NCBI RefSeq assembly: GCF_001304695.1
Contig: NZ_JFAQ01000043.1
Span: 1-41,680, forward strand
Reading direction: 5' to 3'
From: Xanthomonas axonopodis
GTDB taxonomy: Bacteria; Pseudomonadota; Gammaproteobacteria; Xanthomonadales; Xanthomonadaceae
DNA: 41,680 bases
This document shows, piece after piece, positions 36,617-41,680 of the stretch. How positions within the stretch are numbered: position 1 is the stretch's first letter; every line of letters begins with the position of its first letter. The notes below the pieces were generated by a model. The model was not told the DNA's origin. It saw nothing but the letters and a program-made list of their open reading frames with translations, and did not search any database. Position numbers and translations under genes: made by a program.

Positions 36617-36652
36617 AAAAAAGCACAGGCATCTTTCGCAAGATGCCTGTGC
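36617..36652 (-). terminator. strong rho-independent terminator of the siderophore receptor gene
   Basis: On the minus strand the 13-bp stem GCACAGGCATCTT / AAGATGCCTGTGC with the GNRA-type loop GCGA is followed by TTTTTTGGGG. It begins 48 bases after the receptor stop codon. Confidence 0.95.
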
Positions 36653-36699
36653 CAAAGCGCAATCGCAGCGAGCGTCATAGCGGCCGATGTCGATCCAGA

Positions 36700-38879
36700 T
36701 CAGAACGTGTAGTTGAAAGTCAGCATGCCGTTACGCGAAGCGCCCCACGCGCCATAGCCATTGTTGAACTGCGCGTAGTAACGCTTGTCGAGTCCGTTGT
36801 CGACGTTGAGCTGCACCGAAAACTGCGGCGACAGGCGATAGCGCGCGAACGCGCTGACCAGTGCGTACGCGCTCTGCTGGAAGGTGCCGTACGCCGGGTC
36901 CACATAGTACGAACGGTTCTGCCAGTTGACGCCGCCGCCCACGGTCAGGTCGCTCCACGCGCCCTGCGGGGTGTAGCTACTGAACAGCTTGATGGTGGTG
37001 CGCGGCAGTTGCGTATTGATGGAGGCACCGCTGTCGTCGCGTACGGTGTAGTGCGAAGCGCCCAAGGTGGCGTTCCAGCCCTGGGTCAGGCAGCCAGAGA
37101 GTTCGAAATCGAAACCTTCGCTGACCACACCATTGGCAGCGACATAGGCAAAATCGCTGCTCCCCGGCACCAAAGTGCTCGTCGCCACACCCAGGTTGTC
37201 CTGCTCGATACGGAACAGAGCCAGCGAGACATTGAGCTGATCGTCGAACCAGGCCGCCTTGACGCCGGCTTCGTAGCCCTTGCCGCTCAACGGATCCAGG
37301 TAACCGCCGTTGGCGTCGCGCAAGGTCTGCGGGTTGAAGATCTCGGTGTAGCTGACGTAGGTCGACCAGACATCGTCGATGTCGTACACCAGCCCGGCGT
37401 ACGGAGTGACTTCGGTCTGGGTGTCGGAGAACGGGACAAGCCCCTGCGTCGCATCGACGTTGCGGCCATCAATCTGCCAATCGGTATATCTGGCGCCCAG
37501 CAGCAGTGTCAGCGGCTCGGCCAGCGAGAAACGCGCAGCCACATAGGCGGCTTTCTGCGTGATGGTGCCTTCGCTCTGTACCGTGCGCGGGCTCCAGTTA
37601 GGCTCCGCGCACCATTCCAGCCCAGGTAGCTGTCCAGCGGTGCGGGGAAATCGAAGGTGCCGTTATTGACGTACTCGCGCCGGTTGTAGCTGGCGCCGGC
37701 CACCAACTGATGCTCGCGGCCGAACAGCTGGAACGGGCCCTGGGCATACACGTCGGCGCCGTCGGCCTTGCGCTCGGTCTGGTAGTTGCCCGAATACGCC
37801 ACTACGCCACCGCCGGTGGTGCGATCGAAGCCGAAGATCGTGTAGTACGGATAGAACAGGTGGTTCGTCGCTTCGGTCTTTTCGTGGCTCACATTGGCCT
37901 TGAGGATCCAGCCGTTGTCGAAGCTCTGTTGCAGGCTGGCGAAGGTGCGCTGCAGACGCGTGTCCCAGAACGTCCAGTCGGCCGCCGGATTGAACGAGCG
38001 CTTGTAGTCGGTACGCGTGCCATCGCTGTAGAACAGCGGGAAGCCGCCCCAGGTGACATCGTCCGATTCCTTCTTCTGGTACTCATAGCCCACGCTCAAC
38101 AGCGTGCTCTCGGTGAGGTCGGCATTGATGATCGCCGAGCCGATCTTCTTGCGCAGGCTGTAGCGATCCATATCCGATTCGCCGTCCTGATACACGCCCA
38201 CCACGCGAGCGCGCACGTTGCCGCTGGGGCTCAACGGCACGGTGACATCGGCCACGCTGCGAGTCTTGTTGAAGTCACCGCCGCCCACCGACACGGTGCC
38301 GGTGAAGTCGCGGCTGACTGCATGCTTGCGTACCAGATTGATCGACGCCGACGGATTACCCGAACCGGTCAACAGACCGGTCGCACCGCGTACTACTTCC
38401 ACGCGATCGTACAACGCCAGGTCCAGCGCGGAATCGCTGTAGCTCCACGCCTGCTCCATGTACACCGGGATGCCGTCGAACTGGTAGTTGTCGATGTAGA
38501 AGCCACGCGCATAGAAGTCCAACCGTTCGCTGTCGTTCTGCGACGCCGAGATACCGGCGACGTTGTTGAGCACGTCGGTGATGCTCTGCAAGTTCTGGTC
38601 GTCCATGCGGTCGCGGGTGATCACCGTGACCGACTGCGGAATCTCGCGCAGCGCCAGGTTCATGCGCGTCCCGGCGGAGGTTTTTTCCACCGTGTAGCCC
38701 TGGGCCTGCTCGCCCTGCACGATCATCCGGTCCAACGTGGTGACCTCCGCATCGCCGGCCGGCGTTTCGGCTAGCGCCGGCCCTGCCGACAAGGTGCAAA
38801 GCGCAGCGAACACCGCATGCGACCGCGCGCGCGGTCGCAGCGCAATGGGAAGGAGACGCATTACGGTAGGACGATTCAT
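36700..38879 (-). pseudogene. TonB-dependent siderophore receptor, one frameshift in the barrel
   Basis: The restored protein is about 726 residues. A signal peptide ends at ALAE; TTLDRMIVQGEQAQGYTVEK precedes the plug with GTRMNLALREIPQSVTVITRDRMDDQ, ITDVLNNVAGI, FYARGFYIDNYQFDGIPVY and VEVVRGATGLLTGSGNPSASINL. These are the hallmarks of the TonB-siderophore receptor group (FhuE/FpvA-like). The C-terminus ends GMLTFNYTF. The frame breaks at about 37590-37597: SYLGWNGA and EPNWSPRTVQSEGTITQ are joined only if one base is added in GGTGCGCGG. ATG 38879 follows AGGAG. The Fur-type site and promoter are intact at 38974-39002, and a strong terminator follows. So the gene would still be transcribed under iron limitation but yields a truncated barrel. 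Confidence 0.88.
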
Positions 38880-38973
38880 CACAGCTCCTGCACGGACAGT
38901 CGAAGGCATCCATCACGGCAGTGCCGGACGGCGAACATAGGGGAGGACCGCCACGTCGCCGCGGCAGCGCACC

Positions 38974-39002
38974 ATTTTAATGGGAATGATTCACATTTTA
39001 AA
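38974..39002 (-). promoter_or_regulatory. promoter with Fur-type operator for the siderophore receptor
   Basis: On the minus strand TTTAAA (39002-38997) and TAAAAT (38979-38974) are 17 bases apart. The spacer contains TGTGAATCATTCCCA (38981-38995), which fits the TGAGAATnATTCTCA Fur consensus in 13 of 15 positions. The start codon lies 95 bases downstream. Iron-loaded Fur would block RNA polymerase. Confidence 0.8.
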
Positions 39003-39540
39003 CAGGTGGTACACGTATTGCCTGCCGCGGCTGCGCGTCAAAGCGAACGCTTCAGCAGGATTCCGGGCCGCGCAGGCCTGTGCCGGGCCAAGGTTTACCC
39101 CTGTGAGGATGCCGTCTGGCACCGCGACGGGAGCCATCAGGACCACGTGCCGACGTCTCCGGCGCAAAGGCGACCGCGACAGCAAGGCCCTGCATCCCGA
39201 TTTGCCGACGGGGGAGATTTCACCCGGGTCCGCGACTGGCGGCACCGCCTGTCGATGCCCGGATCTTCGATCCGTGTTGCTGGCCGTTAGCACGTCGGCA
39301 ACTCGGGCATGCACGGCCAGTGACCGGGTGTACTCCATGCACGCTGTACCACGCTGGGTGAAGGGTCGCCTCCACCTGCCTGAGTGCGACGTAGCAGTAG
39401 TTGGCGCTCAGCGTCCCTGGCAGGCCCACGTTGCGCACGCACGCAGCGTGCCTTCAAGCGCGCCGGCATGCACACGCTCTGCGTCATCGGCCCATGGCAA
39501 TGCCCGTGCAGGACACGCGTCGCGCCGAGGCAATCAACAA
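39003..39540. other. non-coding stretch with no recognisable gene
   Basis: Both strands contain open frames, but none shows a family motif, a ribosome binding site and a plausible start together. The composition resembles the coding sequence around it, so a decayed gene is possible, but I cannot name one. Confidence 0.4.
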
Positions 39541-39566
39541 AAAACGCCGGCTTTCGCCGGCGTTTT
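39536..39566 (-). terminator. rho-independent terminator of tkt
   Basis: On the minus strand AAAACGCCGGC, loop GAAA, GCCGGCGTTTT forms a perfect 11-bp stem with a GNRA-type loop and runs into more T residues (TTG). It begins 22 bases past the tkt stop codon. Confidence 0.93.
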
Positions 39567-39587
39567 CAATTACAACCATCTGTGCGC

Positions 39588-41588
39588 TTACAGCGCCTTC
39601 GCCGCCTGCACCACGTGCTCGGCAGTGATCTTGAAGTACGTATACAACTGATCGGCCGGCGCCGAGGCGCCGAAGGTGTCGATGCCGATGACATCGCCAT
39701 CCAGGCCCACGTACTTGCGCCAAAAACCGGTCACGCCCGCTTCCACCGCCACGCGCTTGCGCACGGCGTTCGGCAGCACGGATTCGCGGTACGCCGCATC
39801 CTGGCGATCAAACACATCGGTCGAGGGCATCGACACCACGCGCGTCTTCAGGCCGGACGCATCCAGCGTCTTTTTGGCGTCCACTGCCAGACCGACTTCC
39901 GAGCCGGTGGCGATCAGGATCACGTCCGGCGTACCGCCTTCGGCATCGGCCAGCACGTAGCCACCGCGTTGGATCAACTTGATCTGCTCGGCGCTGCGCG
40001 GCTGATGCTGCAGGTTCTGACGGCTGAAGATCAGGCAACTCGGGCCGTCCTTGCGAGTGATGGCCACCTTCCAGCTCACTGCTGATTCCACCGCATCGCC
40101 CGGGCGCCACACATCGTTGTTGGGGATGTAGCGCAGCGAGGCCAGGTGTTCCACCGGCTGATGGGTCGGGCCGTCTTCGCCCAGGCCGATCGAGTCGTGC
40201 GTATACACGTGAATCGCATGCGCCGGGTTCAACGCGCTCATGCGCACGCCGTTGCGTGCGTAGTCGCTGAACACCAGGAAGGTGGCATCGAACGGAATGA
40301 ACCCGCCATGCAGCGCCAGGCCATTGGCAATCGCGGTCATGCCGAACTCGCGCACGCCGTAATACACATAGTTGGCGTCCGGGTCGTCGGCGGCGACCGA
40401 CTTGCTGGCCTTCCACAAGGTCAGGTTGGAGTGCGCCAGGTCGGCCGAGCCGCCGATCAACTCCGGCAGCAGCGGCGCAAACGCTTCAATGGCCAGCTGC
40501 GAAGCCTTGCGCGAGGCGATGGTCTGGCCCTCTTCCTGCGCCTTGGCGATGTAGGCATCGGCCTTGGCGATGAAGTCGGCCGGCAACTGGCCGTGCGAGC
40601 GACGGGTCAGCTCGTCGGCTTCGCTGGCGTACCGCTTGGCGTACTTGTCGAACAGCTGTTCCCATTCGGCCTGACGCAAAGTCCCGGTACCGCCGGCACG
40701 CCAGCCGGCATAGATCTCTTCGGGGATTTCGAACGGGCCGTACGGCCATTCCAGCGCCTTGCGTGCGCCTTCCAGTTCGTCCTTGCCCAGCGGAGCGCCA
40801 TGCGAGGATTCCTTGCCGGCCTTGGTCGGCGCACCGAAGCCGATCTTGGTGCGGCAGCAGATCAGCGTGGGTTTGTCGGTCTTTTCCAGCGCCGTCTCGA
40901 TGGCGGCCTTGATCTTGTCGGCGTCATGCCCGTCCACATCGCGGATCACGTGCCAGCCATAGGCCTCGAAACGCGCCGGGGTGTCGTCGCTGAACCAGCC
41001 GGCGGTGTTGCCGTCGATGGAGATCTGGTTGTTGTCCCAGAATGCCACCAGCTTGCCAAGGCCCCAGGTACCGGCCAGCGACGCGGCTTCGTGCGAAATG
41101 CCTTCCATCAGGCAGCCGTCGCCCATGAACACCCAAGTGCGGTGATCGACGATTTCCAGCTCCGGGCGGTTGTAGCGCTGCGCCAGCAACTTCTCGGCCA
41201 GCGCAAAGCCCACCGCATTGGCAAACCCCTGCCCGAGCGGGCCGGTGGTGGTTTCAACGCCGGGAGTTTCGCTGCGCTCGGGGTGACCGGCGGTCTTGCT
41301 GTGCAGCTGGCGGAACTGCTTGAGCTGCTCGATCGGCAGGTCGTAGCCGGACAGGTGCAGCAACGCGTACTGCAGCATCGACCCATGTCCGTTGGACAGC
41401 ACGAAACGGTCGCGGTTGAACCACTGCGGATTGTTGGGGTTGTGCCGGAAATAATCGTTCCACAGCACTTCGGCGATATCGGCCATGCCCATCGGCATGC
41501 CGGGATGACCGGACTTGGCGGCTTCGACCGCATCTGCGGCAAGAAAACGGATGGCGTTGGCCAGCTGGCGGCGGGTGGGCTGGGTCAT
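39588..41588 (-). CDS. tkt: transketolase
   Basis: The 666-residue enzyme moves two-carbon ketol units between sugar phosphates in the pentose phosphate pathway, using thiamine diphosphate and Mg2+. [18 protein letters not shown] carries the early catalytic histidine region, [18 protein letters not shown] follows, and [18 protein letters not shown] through [11 protein letters not shown] is the ThDP-metal motif. The pyrimidine domain has [18 protein letters not shown], and [20 protein letters not shown] has the substrate-site histidine. The C-terminal domain is complete ([21 protein letters not shown]). ATG 41588 ([15 protein letters not shown]). It starts the minus-strand central-carbon series that resumes at gap 26 kb further left. 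Intact, with its own terminator. Confidence 0.97.
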   Translation of the reverse strand: MTQPTRRQLANAIRFLAADAVEAAKSGHPGMPMGMADIAEVLWNDYFRHNPNNPQWFNRDRFVLSNGHGSMLQYALLHLSGYDLPIEQLKQFRQLHSKTAGHPERSETPGVETTTGPLGQGFANAVGFALAEKLLAQRYNRPELEIVDHRTWVFMGDGCLMEGISHEAASLAGTWGLGKLVAFWDNNQISIDGNTAGWFSDDTPARFEAYGWHVIRDVDGHDADKIKAAIETALEKTDKPTLICCRTKIGFGAPTKAGKESSHGAPLGKDELEGARKALEWPYGPFEIPEEIYAGWRAGGTGTLRQAEWEQLFDKYAKRYASEADELTRRSHGQLPADFIAKADAYIAKAQEEGQTIASRKASQLAIEAFAPLLPELIGGSADLAHSNLTLWKASKSVAADDPDANYVYYGVREFGMTAIANGLALHGGFIPFDATFLVFSDYARNGVRMSALNPAHAIHVYTHDSIGLGEDGPTHQPVEHLASLRYIPNNDVWRPGDAVESAVSWKVAITRKDGPSCLIFSRQNLQHQPRSAEQIKLIQRGGYVLADAEGGTPDVILIATGSEVGLAVDAKKTLDASGLKTRVVSMPSTDVFDRQDAAYRESVLPNAVRKRVAVEAGVTGFWRKYVGLDGDVIGIDTFGASAPADQLYTYFKITAEHVVQAAKAL

Positions 41589-41657
41589 GGGCGTCTATGG
41601 AAGCGGAGGGGAACACCGCTGGAAGCGGAGACCCTTATTCTCCCACAGAGCGTGTTA

Positions 41658-41680
41658 GTGGGACCGGGATTGGGGACCGG
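41658..41680. repeat. GGGACCGGGATTGGGGACCGG repeat upstream of tkt, cut by the window edge
   Basis: GGGACCGG occurs twice around GGGATTGG at 70-92 bases upstream of the tkt start. It is related to, but not the same as, the GGGAAT repeats before gap, pgk and fba. More copies may lie beyond the window. Confidence 0.6.

Noticed and set aside
37710-38774. Plus-strand open frame of 354 codons opposite the siderophore receptor
   Set aside because: Shadow of the receptor gene, which has clear plug motifs on the minus strand.
39003-39540. Riboswitch or gene upstream of the siderophore receptor
   Set aside because: No known aptamer core and no frame with family motifs could be made out.

Overview
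The window looks like a piece of a Xanthomonas chromosome. It is GC-rich with strong third-position GC bias, so many long shadow ORFs lie antisense to real genes. It carries typical xanthomonad families: DUF2339/DUF3999 membrane proteins, S1/P1 nuclease, tandem OmpW-like porins, large TonB-dependent receptors, and an IS1595-family (ISXo5-like) transposase at the left edge. X. oryzae or a close relative is plausible but cannot be proved from this sequence alone.

The backbone is a set of central-carbon genes, all on the minus strand: transketolase (right edge), gap, pgk, a HAD phosphatase, pyk and class I fba (left). The order tkt-gap-pgk-(HAD)-pyk-fba resembles classical cbb/glycolysis clusters. 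Here it is interrupted by a DUF2339-DUF3999 pair plus a small SmpA-like protein between gap and pgk, and by about 26 kb of accessory genes between gap and tkt. Four of these genes (fba, pgk, gap, tkt) have a short GGGAAT/ATTCCC-type or similar repeat upstream that I did not find elsewhere in the window. All six are intact.

The accessory block (about 13.8-39 kb) holds, from left to right: an SgcJ/EcaC-like NTF2-fold protein; two OmpW-like outer-membrane proteins; an S1/P1 nuclease; an MBL-fold (persulfide-dioxygenase-like) hydrolase; modABC molybdate import; a BlaI-BlaR1-like-lipoprotein operon; a six-gene operon (thermostable-hemolysin-family protein, AMP-dependent acyl ligase, haem-oxygenase-like diiron oxidase, SDR, QseBC-like response regulator and kinase) with a divergent acetyl-CoA hydrolase/transferase; a secreted phosphoinositide-type phospholipase C next to a TonB-dependent receptor; an L,D-transpeptidase with an M23 peptidase; a LysR remnant; and a Fur-controlled siderophore receptor.

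The most interesting part is the six-gene operon at 22448-27953. Its gene content (fatty-acid-type ligase, UndA/CADD-like metal-site oxidase, reductase, GNAT-like hemolysin-family protein, dedicated two-component system) fits a small-molecule biosynthetic and sensing system, but I do not recognise a described product. In this strain five of its six genes, and the divergent CoA hydrolase, carry a frameshift or nonsense codon. The DUF2339 gene, the SgcJ-like gene and the siderophore receptor are also broken, and one OmpW gene carries a pair of compensating frameshifts across its signal-peptidase site. The glycolytic genes, modABC, blaI/R, the phospholipase, the large receptor and the cell-wall enzymes are intact. 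That contrast argues for selective decay of accessory functions, but indels from a poor assembly must be excluded with read data.
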